Origin: Epiperipatus broadwayi
Taxonomy: Eukaryota > Onychophora > Udeonychophora > Euonychophora > Peripatidae
Direction: 5' to 3'
DNA: 64,000 nucleotides
NCBI GenBank assembly: GCA_028023455.1
Contig: JAQFVV010012537.1
Location: 558,001-622,000, forward strand
A model generated the notes under the pieces. The model was not told the origin of the DNA, did not search any database, and saw only the letters and a list, made by a program, of their open reading frames with translations. Below are positions 1 to 12,238 of the stretch, one piece after another (position 1 is the first letter of the stretch; the number at the start of each line of letters is the position of its first letter). The translations under genes were made by a program, and so were the position numbers.

Positions 1-1840
1 ACTTGATAGAAAACACGTATGTATTGTTCACAAACACCAATTACCAGTTTTAGTTCACTGCCTTGGGAAAACACATTATATCTGTCCTCAATGATTATAG
101 AAGCTATACAATTCTTTTATGCAAGGTGTAATTACATTGATACTTGATGTCTTCATATTTAATTGCGATAATTAAACTTGTTGAAAATTAGTCCTGCAGA
201 TTACTTTTGCATTTTTAAATATTTTTCTTTCCGGGTTCGAATTCAGATGCTTGGTTTCGCATTTTAGTCCATAACTTTAGTTTCTTTAAAATAGTGTTCT
301 AGATGCTTTTTTTTTTTTTTTACTATATTCTTAAGGTTGGAGTCTCAATCAAAAAAAAATTACTAATAAGACTGATGAGTAGTTAACTAACTTTATATTA
401 AAGTCTGATCGTTCCTTGGAGTTTTATTGATGAAGCCCCAGATACAATACTATTTTTGAGATGTCTTCTTTAAACAAACTTTTAACAACCAAATATTAAG
501 ATCTAGATATTGAGTACAAAACTTTTTGCTACAAGCTAATTTTGCCATAATTGATTTTGGAGAGAGAGAGAACTATACACCATTTATAAATGAATTAACA
601 CTTCATTTTTAAGCAATATATACATACTTCTTAACATGCTGAGTCAATTGCTGTCTCCGAGAAAGACAAAATGATCAGAGAAGACGGTCAGATATTGAAT
701 TAGCAAGAGCAGTCCTCCCTTCACTTTCCTTAGCTTTTTATAAGGGGGAAAAAAACCACCTGCAAGTTTCCCTTTTCCCATGCTTTATTTCTTCTAATTT
801 ACAATTCTCTCTCTGAAGTCAACCTTTGACCCCATCTGTTAAATGTTGGTTTTGGTTTATTGCCTTCAGCTCTGATTTCATTTTAATTTCTTCTTTCTTA
901 ACAAATTTTTACACTGCTTTGATTTATGAGAACTATTCAAAAAAAAATATAGAATTACTGGTATTTTATAAAATTGATATTATATAAATAATTTTTTAAA
1001 TTCAAATCTAGAACTGAAAACAATAACCAATTCCTGTAAAATCCATACAAAATCAATTCATTTTACGTTATACTATCAAATAATCTAGAGTACAATGTGT
1101 AAATTTCCACGAAGAAAAAAAAATCTATATATGCATCATACACGCACATACGCATTCACAGACTCACAATACTAAATAGTGACTTCTTGTTCATATTCAT
1201 TTCAGTACAAATATCTTTTATTCATATTAGTACAAAATATCTTTTCTAATTTCCTAAAATTTTAAACCTATTCTCGTGCAAAGAACTGTCAAACTAATGC
1301 TATCTATAACAAGTTCAATTTGTACCAACATTTCTATTCATAAATATTGTGATTCACAAATACCTTTCTGTTTAGATGTATAAATAAACATTTTTCAGAT
1401 ATTACAGTGCACAATAATCAATTCCCCTTCCCTCTACATAATGCTAGCTATAATTTTAAATAAAGCACACACAGATCTCTCTCTATATGTTAAATTTAAG
1501 CCACACAGTTATTAATCTCTCTAAATAAAGTGTTTTTAACTTTTCCTAAACTTAAAAATTTTTTTTACTTGGAAATAGTTAAGAAACTAATCCTACTATT
1601 TATTTCCCCATCATTAGTTTCTTTATGAAAAAAACTAAGGGTTACAATGCCAATAGATTTAAATAACCTTGCATATATTTGTAAATTTTGTATATATAAA
1701 TATAAAATAAATATTTAGTCATATTTATATGAGTCTGTGTTTATTATCATCATACATAAACATATTGTTCATTCATTGCACACACATGCATATTAATGAC
1801 ACTATTCTGAATAAAAATAGGTTTTCATATTGAATCTTAC
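1..1840. other. Fibrillin intron, downstream of exon A; no gene seen
   Basis: A+T-rich sequence with homopolymer runs and a short GA microsatellite near 560. I read the minus strand for further cysteine-rich EGF exons and found none. It should be the intron between exon A and the next cbEGF exon, which lies beyond the window start. No transposon coding sequence was recognised. Confidence 0.6.
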
Positions 1841-1957
1841 CAATACACTGAGTATCTCTTTGTTGATATCCTGGAGGACAGGTGCATTGATAACTTCCTT
1901 GAGTATTAACACATATATGCTGACAATCATGTTGACCTGTTGTACATTCATCAAGAT
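1841..1957 (-). CDS. FBN: Fibrillin exon A: calcium-binding EGF domain
   Basis: One complete cbEGF module in one exon of 117 bp (39 codons), phase 1 at both ends. The acceptor is TTTGCAG above 1957 and the donor GTAAG below 1841. The translation starts DLDEC and ends TQCI, with six cysteines in EGF spacing. The calcium ligand signature is D-L-D-E plus the N and Y of [10 protein letters not shown]; that N sits at the usual beta-hydroxylation site. In fibrillins, tandem cbEGFs bind calcium between domains and form stiff extracellular microfibril rods. It is the most 3' exon in the window and the third cbEGF after the TB domain. It resembles the vertebrate fibrillin repeat with a KQHNC-type first loop (from memory). 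A short open frame around it is only intron read-through. Confidence 0.93.
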
Positions 1958-2423
1958 CTGCAAATGAAAAAGAAGCACTACAAATTTCAAGAAAATTAAT
2001 TAATTAAAAGCAAAATATATATAATTTTGTTATATGTTTTTAAACTGAACTAATAAACAAAAGATCTATTGTCCAGTTTGATGCATTTTCTAATATATTT
2101 TTGTTCTTTATTTGAAGAGCAATTTTTCCATTATTATATAAATATGGTACATCATATTAATAATTAATCTTGAAATGGACATTATAGTTGTAGAGTATAT
2201 ACAACTACAAGAACCTTTGTATGTCAACTAGAGACTCATGTCATAGCTGCTGTTTTATTTTTTTTTTGTTTCAGAAATTTAAATAAAATGGAAATGATTT
2301 TAAATTTACATATCGTAAAAATAATTATTAATAGATGATTTAGTTTGGGCAGATAGGAACTTATATTTCTATTTAAATACTGGAAAAGTTTTATAGTTAA
2401 AGTTCATTAGTTAGATAAAGTTG

Positions 2424-2642
2424 TTACGTTTTTAAAAGAGAAAGTTCATACTTTTTAGTTGCTTGTAATTTGGATCCCTTTGTTAATTCCCACAATGTCC
2501 TGGGGGAGACTGGTATACTGTTTGATGTTCTGTTGGTATTCACCTGGAGGTCCTTTGCTGTAGCTGATATAGTTCTTTGCAGGTTTTTATTGCAGGACCC
2601 TGATGTCCTGGGGGTCGGCAATCTAGGAAAACAATATTTCAT
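2424..2642 (-). pseudogene. Tc1/mariner-like transposase N-terminal fragment (relic)
   Basis: A 72-codon open frame, a little less A+T-rich than its surroundings. The segment from PRLPTPRTSG to TLWELTKGSKLQATKK looks like the second helix-turn-helix of Tc1-type transposases. In that family a proline- and arginine-rich linker is followed by a 'TA..LQ...VS.RTL...L' pattern; here that is ISATAKDLQ and IPVSPRTLWEL. No DDE catalytic core follows on the minus strand and I saw no terminal inverted repeats. If the reading is right, it is a short dead fragment inside the fibrillin intron. The identification rests on pattern memory only. Confidence 0.35.
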
Positions 2643-4494
2643 TTATTCTTTTAGAAAAATTGAAGGGAGTGAAAGTGCGTCTTTTCAATCCCTTTTCCTT
2701 CAACTCTCCCGGACTTAACACATATAGCACACAATAAATTATTTCCAATCTTTTCCTTTTTATATTAAAATTGCAGATTGACTGGATGTGACATCATGAT
2801 GATGATGATCCTTTCACTGTGGTCCATTTCCTGAGGGATTTTTTTATTGGCTATTCTGTTCTTATTGTTTTTCTCTCCTATCTGACCTTTAATTATAAAT
2901 TTTGAGATACGCAAGGGCTAGTTTACTTAAGACTAATTAAAAATAATCATTTCCATTTTTAACCTTTTTACACAATAGAATTAATTAAATTTGTACGTTC
3001 TTAAAGATATATTTTTATCTTTAAATGTTTTAAGTTTTTGTTGAAAATTTAGTTTTAAAATACTTTTTTTAAAATAAAGTTTTCTTTTAATAATTTTCCA
3101 TCTGTGTGATTTTATATATATATGAATTTAGATGACTTTTAATTTTCAATTTTTAATTCTTAAAAAAGTTTTTATTTGCAAACTTTTTATTTTTAATTTC
3201 TAATTTTACTTATTATAATAATGTAACAGCATGTATGCCCATTACAATATATTCTTGTAATTCATCAATTATTTACATCAATAACAATAATAATAAAAAA
3301 TTCAATCTCATAAATTTATTCTTCCAAAAATCAAAATGACTTTTTTTACATTCAATTTACTTTTATACTATAGCTATTAATTCATTTTATCTAATAACTT
3401 TTTAAACTTTTCTCTTCTTTAAGCACATGTACTAATCTTATAAATAATCTATAAAACATCACAGACAGTTTTTTTTGCAGTCCAGTATCTTTCAATATAT
3501 TTTTAAAAAAGACCTTTAAATTGATCTACCTAATTATTAATACTATTTAAACCATTTTGAGAACATTTAATTACTATTTTTAATTTTCAATTTAAATTTG
3601 ATTTTTCTTTTTTATATATATGAATATTCTTTAGTTATTCATTCTTTAAATATTCTTTGAATATTTTCTAGCACTTTATTTCAGTTTAAATGTTTATATC
3701 CTGATACATGTGAGGATATATTTAGATTTTTTAAGTGTCGTTTTGATCTAGTTTTTTTTTTTAAAAAAAACCCCAGCTATTTATTTATACTATTATATTT
3801 AATTTTTAATAAAAAAAAAAGCTATGTTATATTTTGAAGTTTTTCACATGATCTCAGTAATAATAAAACTTCAAATATTAAATGTTAATATACAAAATAA
3901 TTTTAGTTTTAAATTAACTTTGTTAGGTTTACTTTACACATTGGAGATTATTTACAAGTCTTATTGAAACAAAAAAGATTTCAAACAGAAAAGCAATATG
4001 ATAGATGTTCATATAATTGAGCAATAATCAATATATATCTAATGCATATTAATTCATATATTTAATAGCTAAGTCACTGTGTTATTGTTAATGAGATCAG
4101 ATTCCATGTAACTGAAAAATATCAGCTGGTGCATGGGGTTTGATCTCTGGTCTTAATGTTATTTAATTTTTTTGGAAAAAGTGGTTTAGTATTGTGAGAT
4201 TGTAGGATAAAAGCTTAGATAGCATCTTATAAACCAGAGTATTGGAAAAAGACCAGCTTGTATATTTTTTATGAGTTTGTTAATTATTAGTGAATTTGAA
4301 TGAATCATGTTAGTGATAAGAATATGACAAAAGAGAAGTTACAAAATTATTTTATTAAATAAAAAATATACTGCTACTTTATCTTACTATTGTAACTCAT
4401 ATGTAATATAAAAGCAATATCATTCTATATATGACTTGCTTTATTGATCATTGTGAATTAGCTAAATAAATTTTTTATTTTGAGGGAATATATA
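2643..4494. other. Intronic A+T-rich sequence; no gene seen
   Basis: Very A+T-rich sequence with long T and A runs, for example near 3740-3830, and a short GAT repeat at 2797-2810. No open frame resembling a gene and no clear repeat unit was found. Confidence 0.6.
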
Positions 4495-4696
4495 TGTACT
4501 AATTCATTTGCATGTGTAGAGCAATTGTCCTCAAAGCTGTAAATTGTTAATAAATAAATAAACATGAATGAATATGCTTAGCGCTTTCGAAAGGTCCAGC
4601 CTTCATAATCATAGTTTGACTGTTAATGAGGTTAATAGTATGCAAATTTGTGTTGATTATGCTAGACATTCCATTTCCTTGATAAAGCATAACATG
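4495..4696 (-). repeat. PLE terminal inverted repeat, left arm
   Basis: Pairs with 5318-5524 read in reverse complement. Shared blocks include the 'caattgtcctcaaa' stretch, the TTAATAAATAAATAAACA stretch, the tag around the TTTCGAAA palindrome (4586), the 'aatgaggttaatagtatgca' region and 'gataaagcata'. Small differences show that the arms have diverged. Confidence 0.75.
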
Positions 4697-5295
4697 TGTT
4701 TTTCCTGTTGATGGTGTCTTTGCCCCTGGAGATGAAGAAGGCTTCATTACTTTTCTTTTGAGATCGTGTCTGTCTCTGCATATGATTGTGGAATTGTCTG
4801 GTACACACTCATGCTGGCATGTGTGTTGGTGCTGAATAAAAACCGAATAGATGGAAGGTTGATTGAGAGCTCTGTTATATGAGTATTTGTGCTGTGCCAA
4901 CCGAGTAGATAAGGATGCTCTGCTTCTATATAGTATGAGTCTTTGCAGTTGTTGGGGCATGCAATGTTATATACTGTGGGTGGGGGGTCTGTAAAGTGTT
5001 ATTGATTAAGTTGTTGGAATTTGGGGGGGGGGGTGCTGAGCAAAGATTATATCTGTTATTGAGGATAGAATGTAATTTACTATGTAAATTGGAGATATTA
5101 TGGAAGCAGCAGTCTACATTTTCTGGAAATGTAAAATTCTTTTTATCAATGATGCTTTGCCTGAATCCCAGATTCAGTAAGTCATCCCTGAATTTTGTTA
5201 AATTGGCTTTGGTGTCTGCTTCAATTCTGCACAATAGCTTGTTTCTGTGTAAAAACGATGATAATCCAGATAGTTTGTGTTCGGGGGTACATTAG
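4547..5295 (-). pseudogene. PLE protein C-terminus (end of RT and of GIY-YIG endonuclease), frameshifted
   Basis: Two minus-strand frames cover this segment, 5234-4926 then 4960-4547, joined by a frameshift. The first (CRIEADTKANLTKF, then LLNLGFRQSIID) looks like the spacer after a PLE reverse transcriptase, where a short helix is followed by a G-Y/F-x2-S/P-x-x-I motif. The second (RLAQHKYSYNRALNQPSIY, then HQHTCQHECVPDNSTIICRD) resembles the C-terminal half of the PLE GIY-YIG domain, with its alternating histidines and the 'I..rd..dlkrKvmKp' pattern. The frame runs on into the terminal repeat, which encodes MIMKAGPFESAKHIHS; fainter versions of this occur in the other PLE copies. Non-functional. 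Confidence 0.6.
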
Positions 5296-5317
5296 AGTGG
5301 GAGTGTATGTAGGAGAA

Positions 5318-5524
5318 CACATGCTATGCTTTATCAAAAAAATGGAATATCAAACATCATCAACACAAATTTGCATATCATTAACCTCATTAATAGTCAA
5401 GCTATGACTATGAAAACTGGACCCTTTGAAAGCACTAAGGATATTCATTCCTGTTTATTTATTTATTAACAATTTACAGATTTGAGGACAATTGCGCTAC
5501 CCATGCAAACGGATTAGTATTTAT
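5318..5524 (+). repeat. PLE terminal inverted repeat, right arm
   Basis: Reverse-complement partner of 4495-4696, beginning at the 'tatgctttatc' block and ending past 'gaggacaattg'. It separates the PLE coding remnant from fibrillin exon B, only about 170 bp away. Confidence 0.75.
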
Positions 5525-5695
5525 TGATTATTGTAATTCATATATGGAAATTACAGTACTAAAAAAATACTTCCTAATCCATAGTCTACAAAATATTTTA
5601 AGACTGCAAGTACATAATTGTCTCTTAAGAACTGAAATAACTGATGCACACACACATATTTAAATTCACATATACATATTTATTCACAGTTATAC

Positions 5696-5818
5696 CTCTG
5701 CAAGTTAGTCCATCAGTATTGAGAACATATCCTTTTGGACAAGCACAGACAAAACTGCCATCTGTATTTTGACACTGAAATTTACAAGGCGGTGGTGTCT
5801 GTTCACATTCATTAATAT
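5696..5818 (-). CDS. FBN: Fibrillin exon B: calcium-binding EGF domain
   Basis: A cbEGF exon of 123 bp (41 codons), phase 1-1. The acceptor ends TTTGTAG at 5819 and the donor begins GTATAA at 5695, a weaker donor than the others. The peptide begins DINECEQTPPPC and ends TDGLTCR, with six cysteines. D-I-N-E and the N and F of CQNTDGSFVC complete the calcium site. It is the second cbEGF after the TB domain. The proline-rich first loop and the CPKGYVL tail match the same position in vertebrate fibrillins as I recall them. The product is secreted and multimerises in extracellular microfibrils; nothing in the exon itself suggests damage. Confidence 0.93.
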
Positions 5819-6520
5819 CTACAAATATAATACAGTATTAGTATTGTTATGCATTAAATTTTACAATATTCAAAAAAAATATTATACAAATGATTAAAAA
5901 AATTACATGAATATATTTAAAATAAATAACAATTGAAAGTGAATTAAAACAAATATTTACTATTATAAAATTATTTTAAACTACCTATTCATATATAATA
6001 AGTCTGAGCTATCAATATATTTGAATCATCTTCAAGGTTGCTAATTAAAATTGAAAGTTCAGATTTGTTGTATTTAAATGATCAGTATTTGTTTTAATCC
6101 TCATCAATAGTTATTTATTTTACAATTTAATAATATTTATATATAGTTAAAATTATAATTTTAAGTTAAAATATACTTTCAAATTAAAATAATCTTATAA
6201 AGCTTAAAAATGATAAATATATATCTTAATGATAATGTTCTAAATTTAACAAATTAAATGGTATTAAGAGAGTAGTGAGGGCCAATTATTAGTATATCAA
6301 TATGACTAGATTTTAATTTCTGTTTGCGCTTTGTAAAAATAAATATTATTTATTAAATAATGTAACTTCAGGCAGATAAATAAATAAATAATATTAATTT
6401 AAAATTCTGAAATGTTTTTTGTTAATACAGTAGGAATTTAAAAAATACCATTGGATTAACTATTACAGTTTTATAAATTTTATAAAAACAAAAAGTTAGA
6501 AATAAAAAAGTAAAACTTAC
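5819..6520. other. Short fibrillin intron (702 bp); no gene seen
   Basis: A+T-rich spacer between exons B and C with consensus GT/AG ends on the minus strand. No transposon or RNA gene recognised. Confidence 0.75.
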
Positions 6521-6646
6521 CAATACATCTAAGACCTGAATGGTCAGCTTTATAACCTTTATTGCAAATACATCTATATGAACCCATTGTATTAATACAG
6601 CGGCCATTTTTACAGAGATTTGGCAAAGAAGTACATTCATCTATAT
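6521..6646 (-). CDS. FBN: Fibrillin exon C: calcium-binding EGF domain right after the TB domain
   Basis: A cbEGF exon of 126 bp (42 codons), phase 1-1, with acceptor TTTTAG and donor GTAAG. The peptide starts [17 protein letters not shown] and ends SGLRCI. The six cysteines are correctly spaced, and D-I-D-E with [10 protein letters not shown] gives the calcium site, including the hydroxylatable N. It follows the TB-domain tail exon D by a 92-bp intron. A TB-cbEGF junction like this is rigid and calcium-dependent in vertebrate fibrillins. Confidence 0.94.
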
Positions 6647-6738
6647 CTAAAAATCAAAAAGAAATAAATATATTTACAATATGCTTTGAGTTTAAAAACA
6701 AAAAAGTCAAGATTAAAAATATTTCATTAATGATTTAC

Positions 6739-6792
6739 CATGTCCTTCAAGAGTATATCCTGCTCCAATAGGGCACAATTCATTAAATGCTT
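6739..6792 (-). CDS. FBN: Fibrillin exon D: end of TB domain (18 codons)
   Basis: A 54-bp micro-exon with acceptor TTGTAG and donor GTAAAT, phase 1-1. It encodes AFNELCPIGAGYTLEGH. This is the typical end of a fibrillin TB (TGF-beta-binding-protein-like) domain: the eighth cysteine in an 'LCP.G.G' motif followed by a short linker into the next cbEGF. The first codon is split with exon E and reads K. Without exon E it would not be recognisable; the two together restore the eight-cysteine TB pattern. The small size is expected, because the TB domain is also split near its last cysteine in vertebrate fibrillin genes (from memory). Confidence 0.88.
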
Positions 6793-9018
6793 CTACAAAA
6801 ATGAATAAAAAAAAAAGATGCAATTATAAATGATTTTGTACTGTAATAATCATACAATATTTAAAAATAATTTTTTTGCAATATTACCAAGTTTTATCTA
6901 TCTGTTCTCAAAACACACAGCAAAAAGACTTGCATTTTAAAAATATGGAGAATTAAATTTTACACAAGCAAACTACTAGAAAGATCAATTTTACCATAAA
7001 TATTCTAAAAATGTAATTTAGCTTATTCCCTCATTGCTATTAATATAAAACCATCTTATTAGTTAAATAACTAATAATATATTGAGAATATGATAAATTC
7101 AATACAATAATCTTAATCTGTAATTGAGAAACTATAAAAAATTAAGGTCTGCAAATATTTGACTCAAAAATAAAATCTTCAAGGCATATTCAAAATACGG
7201 TGAAATATTTACTATAAGTCTTCTTCCTTATAAATACATTATGAATAAATGAGAGCAGAAAGTCAGGGCCATAAATTAATGAAGGAGAAATTAATTTTCT
7301 TGGGATATATTAATAATGTTAAAGCTTAGTGAGTAAATAACTGTTAAATTCTAGACTTTACAAAGCATTTGAAAAAATCTTCTAGGACATTATTTGCTTC
7401 AGAGCAATAATAGATATCTTAAATACTTTTAGACTTTCCAATTTTCTAACTTCTTATTTGTTGATTGCTTAATCTTATATTAATATAAGGATTCCAGTTT
7501 TTATGTATGATGTGAATACAGTTTGCCTTTGATTTAGGACTATTATTAAATTTAGGGAAATAAAAAAAATAGTAATAAATTAATAATATTTTCATAATAA
7601 AATTGGTTTTTATAAAAATACTTTATTAACATCTTAATGAAAATAACAATAATAGTTTCAAGTAACTTTTAGCAATGCAAGTTAATGCGAGCACAAATCA
7701 CTATTGTATTTTCTTTATCACATAACTTTTTGAAGTATCATCATAAGAATGATAAAAATTAGATCTTTGGTTCTAAAAAGTTTTTTTTAAAGAAAAGAGA
7801 AATAACAATGCAGAAAATCATGTCAATGTTAGAACTAGGAATTTCTACATTTAGTTAAATATTGAGTTTTAGAAATGATATGCTATCTTATTTTTGGTTA
7901 TTTATTTGACATTAGTTACATTAATAAACAAATGATCATATTTGCATTGGATTAATAAAAATATATTTTTAAAAAGTATACAGATTAGTGATTAAATTTT
8001 TTATTTATATTTTAAGTTATATCCGTAATATATTATGTTTATAAAGCAAATTAGGTTTATTGATAGCAGATTATATTATTTTAACTGGACATGTCTCTAA
8101 GATTTCTTAACATACTTGATAGGATTTGATAAAAAAAATGTGATTTGATCTATATATGCCATATCATACATATGAAATTTTTATAAAATACATTGTAAGC
8201 ATATCCAAATTATGCTGATTGTCACATATCAATTTATATTTAGATATATGAGGAATATCTGATCGAAACAACAAATCTTCCAACTACCAATCCTTACTAT
8301 AATATTTATTTTATAAAGCACAGACGGTATTAAAATTAAACTGTAGTCTCTCAGTTTAATTTCAATCCTTACTATATAAATATAAAATATTATTTGATAA
8401 CAATTTTAATGATTTTTGACAAGTTCACAAATAATTTTATAGTATCTTAAATATGTAAACTAATAATATAACCTATTCGCAAAATAATCTTAGGGTTGTT
8501 TTCAGATTTAATTGTTCCATAAATAGAGATTATTTATTAACACTATGGTATGATAAGGAAAACAATTTAATAATGACTAAAAAAGTTTATATGGAAGCAT
8601 TTCTGTTAGAGAATGCTCTAAAAATTTTAAAAAATATAAAAATTTTAAATTATTTTCATTAAATAAATAGATACATGTATCTGTCTAGTGAAAAATGACC
8701 GTATCAAACAATCAATCAGAATGCAATAAATAATTACTATTTTTGACACAACTATAACAACTTCCATTTTCAATGTTGATTTCAATCTTTAATTATTCTC
8801 TTATTTTTTTAATTTTATATTAAAATGAATATCATCAAATACCATTTTTGTTCTATTAAACTTGTTTTGCAAAGTATGAAACAAGAAATAAGGAATTTAT
8901 AAAATAATATGATAAAATCTATCAATTTTTTCTTCTTATAAAACAAAAGTAGTTATTAACATTAAATGCCATCCTTATAAATTAAAAAAGCAAACAATAT
9001 TGTAAAACTGTTACTTAC
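6793..9018. other. Fibrillin intron splitting the TB domain; no gene seen
   Basis: 2226 bp of A+T-rich sequence between the main TB exon and its tail. No coding-looking frame, tRNA-like fold or clear repeat was noticed. Confidence 0.65.
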
Positions 9019-9171
9019 TGGTATTTATATGTGGACATGGCTCACACAATGGTCCCCATGCAGCAGCCATTGAGCAGCAGCAGTCTGCTTTTGAAATTCT
9101 AAAAAGTTTAGCAGTGTCTGTAGTACATAATCCACCAGGAGTATGGAAAAAGCAATAACCCAGTCTTCTGT
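9019..9171 (-). CDS. FBN: Fibrillin exon E: main part of the TB (8-Cys) domain
   Basis: A 153-bp exon (51 codons), acceptor TTTTTAG and donor GTAAGT, phase 1-1. The peptide begins RRLGYCFFHTPGGLC, continues to SKADCCCSMAAAWGPLC and ends EPCPHINT. The CCC triplet followed by W-G-P-x-C-E-x-C-P is the hallmark of TB domains, found only in fibrillins and LTBPs. With the cysteine of exon D it totals eight. One TB between cbEGF runs, with no EGF-like linker of LTBP type nearby, favours fibrillin. From the flanking cbEGF order it corresponds to the last TB domain before the C-terminal cbEGF run. No RGD motif is present in this TB. Confidence 0.94.
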
Positions 9172-12100
9172 CTAAAAAGCAAAAACTATTTTAAAAAAAA
9201 ACATAATTATAAACTATGATTCCAGATCTCATGTCGGCACCTATATTAAAGGAAGCCCCATATTACAATTTTGCATTAATAACAATAATTGAACAGCTTA
9301 TAGTTCAGGAGTTCATAAAATGTTTGAATACTAGAAATGACAGGGCTGAGTCCTGATTCATGGATCTCCAGAAATTCCTATTCCACTATCACACCAAACC
9401 ATAGTTATTAATCATTTATTAAAGTTCATTATATCATTCATTGCTCAGTTATAAATTTTGAATTCAGTTAATGATTAATTTATCTGATTTTTAATTCAAT
9501 CTAAACCCATGATAGTATATTGTGATTTGAGCCAACTAAAGCATGCTGGTTTAGCATGACATGAATCTTGAGGATCATTGGTCTTTTTTAGATGTCTTTA
9601 TTTATGTTTCAAAAATGTGCATTTGTTTTATAGTTAATGAACTGATATTAGCTTGGAATCATTACTCTTTATTGATTTACACATTTATGAATAAATAATG
9701 GGAAGACAAATAAATTGGCTATGAGGCCATCATTATATGAAAAAATCTTTTAGATGTATGAAAAATCTCTAAGCTCACATCACTGCAGCCTAAAATACTA
9801 ATCAATACATCACCAGGATCTTAATAAAGTCTTTTAATTAATAAATACTGGATAATAGAATAAGAATAAGAAATACTTTTAATCATTAATAATGTTTTCT
9901 TTTATTGAATATATATCATATTGTATCATATGATATACAATAAATAAATAAAAATATTTAACTGTTTAATACATAGAAGTTTTTTAATGAAATGTTCCAA
10001 TAATCACAATTTCTGTGGAAGCATTTGCTCTAATCCATAATTAAAGTAAAATTTTTTGAAAAACCTTCTGTAATAATAGTTATTCCTTAATTTTATTAAC
10101 TAAAATTAACACAATTGAGAGATGATTTTTTAGTAAAAAAAAAAAAGAGTATGTTATAGTTCTATTATAAATTGAGCAAAAAATATAAAATAATATATAT
10201 TTATTATCACATTTAATAATACTTCACATTAATGGCTGTTTGCCTAATGGCATTCGCTATAACAATGTTTTTTTTTTTAAATTGTAAATACATAAGTGCG
10301 TATAGTTTTGACAGTTTATGATGTCATCATTATTCTCATATTTATTATTATTAAAATAGAAATTCATATAACACTACAATACTAGCAAAACAACAAATTT
10401 TGTTGCTAGTATAGTGTTAGGCAGTATTTAATTTTTTATTATTATTGTTATTATTATTATTTTGAGAAACTGTCAATTTATCATTTATATATAAATATAT
10501 CTGATGATTTTTCAAATTTTATTAAATTATTATTTATATTCTCAATATTTTGGTGTGTAATTAAATTAATTGCATTTCCATACAGTGATTATGATTTCAA
10601 TTATTTTACGATAATATTTATTTTTTTAATTTATAGTATATATATATATGTCGAGATAAAAATTCAAAATGGCTATTTTGATAAAGTTTTTTTTTTTTAA
10701 AAAAAAAAAAGAAAGAAAAAGAAGACAAAAATAGAATCAGCAAAAAAAAATAAAAAATTATGTTTTAAAAGTATTCAATTCATGACATTTCTTTATTCTA
10801 TATCAATGTAAATTAAACTATATTTACCAGTTAAAGTATTAATCTTTATTATAATTATTAAAAGAGCATACAATTATGAAAGAATTAAACATGTGCAAAC
10901 AATAGTGATATCAATTGGTACATATCAATAAGCATAAATTTATTCTTAAATTATTTTAAAAGCTTCCACAGTGATTGTTAAAATTTATTACAAGCATGGA
11001 TAGTTAACATTTTTATATATATTTAATACTTCTATTTCACCATACATTCTTCAAACATTTGTATAAAGACTTGTAGATTATATTATAATAGTTTACTACT
11101 TTTATGTTATGTCTTAATTATAAGTTTTATCTTGAAGATTTAAAATAAGGACTGGCCAACTTATGATGCATATGCCAAACATGAAACATTATGATATGTT
11201 GAATTTTTGATTATAAAAAATAAAACTTAGGTCTTTTAACTAATATTGTAATCAAAAACAATTTTTACTAATATTCAGAAAAAAATTTATAACAAAAGTT
11301 CAAATTCAGTGATTCAAACTTAAAATTTTTCCTTCATATGCATTTCTACTTATAAATAAATATTAGGAATTTTTGTAATCTTGAGCTGCTTAATTAAAAA
11401 CAAATCTGTAATAATTTTTAATTTTCATTTTATAATTGATAATCATACATTGTTGACTTATACTTTGTTCATCATTCTTTGTAAGTCTTACTGTTTTATT
11501 TTTTAGAAAAATTATTTTCATCAATAAAATTGATAAAAATAAATAGTGAGGTCATGGCTAATTAAATTTAAATTTGAAAACTTTTCTGTAATTTCTGTTA
11601 AAAAATTTAACTCCAAATATTAGAAGTTTGGTAAAAACAAAAATAACTCAGAAATCTGACTGAGATAAATAATATTTAAATTTTTCTATAGTAAATTATT
11701 ATGTTATTAAAAAATACTAAATATTATTTATCAGAATTATGACATTGTTATATAAGGATAGTGAATATAAATAATTTAGAAGTAGTTAACAAAATCCACT
11801 TATACATTTAATGTAACATTATCATGATAATGATGATGATCAAATAACCTAGCACTGAAGGTTAATTATAATTATTCCAAAAGTATTTTTAATTTCTTTT
11901 TCTAGAATCAATTTAGAATTAACCCAGATGCCAAGCTTTCTAAATAGAAAGCTTACTTCTGAACTGCTGATCATCATCACTTTAAATTACTACCATTATA
12001 CCAGCTTGCCCCCCCAGTGGATTGCATGATTTTTTAGGGTTAGTGGATATTAATGTAATATGATGGGAATGAATTCTACAAGCATTCCTGAACTTAATTG

Positions 12101-12238
12101 ATCAAAAAAAAAATTAACTAACAATTTATTTACAATAAGTAAATAAAATAATAAAATCATTGCTTATACTTTTGCAATTGCTACCAGATAAATACAATAC
12201 AAAATGTTGAAAATAAGGTAAAAAAAGTTCTTATAAAT
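9172..12238. other. Fibrillin intron, 3' half before the LTR element; no gene seen
   Basis: A+T-rich intron with long A and T runs, for example 10689-10715, and ATT/ATG microsatellites near 10440 and 11830. No gene or mobile-element coding sequence is visible until the LTR at 12239. Confidence 0.6.

Larger units (their letters stand above)
4495..5524 (-). mobile_element. Penelope-like element 3' end flanked by inverted repeats
   Basis: A truncated Penelope-like retroelement (PLE) read on the minus strand. It consists of a degraded coding 3' end bounded by inverted copies of about 200 bp (4495-4696 and 5318-5524). PLEs encode a reverse transcriptase joined to a GIY-YIG endonuclease and often carry terminal repeats in direct or inverted orientation, with 5' truncation. 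That fits this layout: the right-hand arm is an inverted copy of the element's own 3' terminus. Neither the RT catalytic core nor the GIY-YIG start is present here. The same terminal sequence recurs near 33934 and 43442. Confidence 0.7.

Noticed and set aside
369-420. CTGATGA at 371 as a second hammerhead
   Set aside because: No GAAA box or cleavage triplet follows at a suitable distance.
2470-2718. Plus-strand frame of 82 codons opposite the Tc1-like fragment
   Set aside because: Complement of the better-matching minus frame; no motif.
4576-4640. Hammerhead ribozyme in the Penelope terminal tag
   Set aside because: The TTTCGAAA palindrome suggested a GAAA box, but no CTGATGA box or matching helices were found in any of the four tag copies.
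5020-5035. Proline run in the Penelope C-terminus as a functional motif
   Set aside because: Comes from a G-homopolymer expansion in a frameshifted relic.
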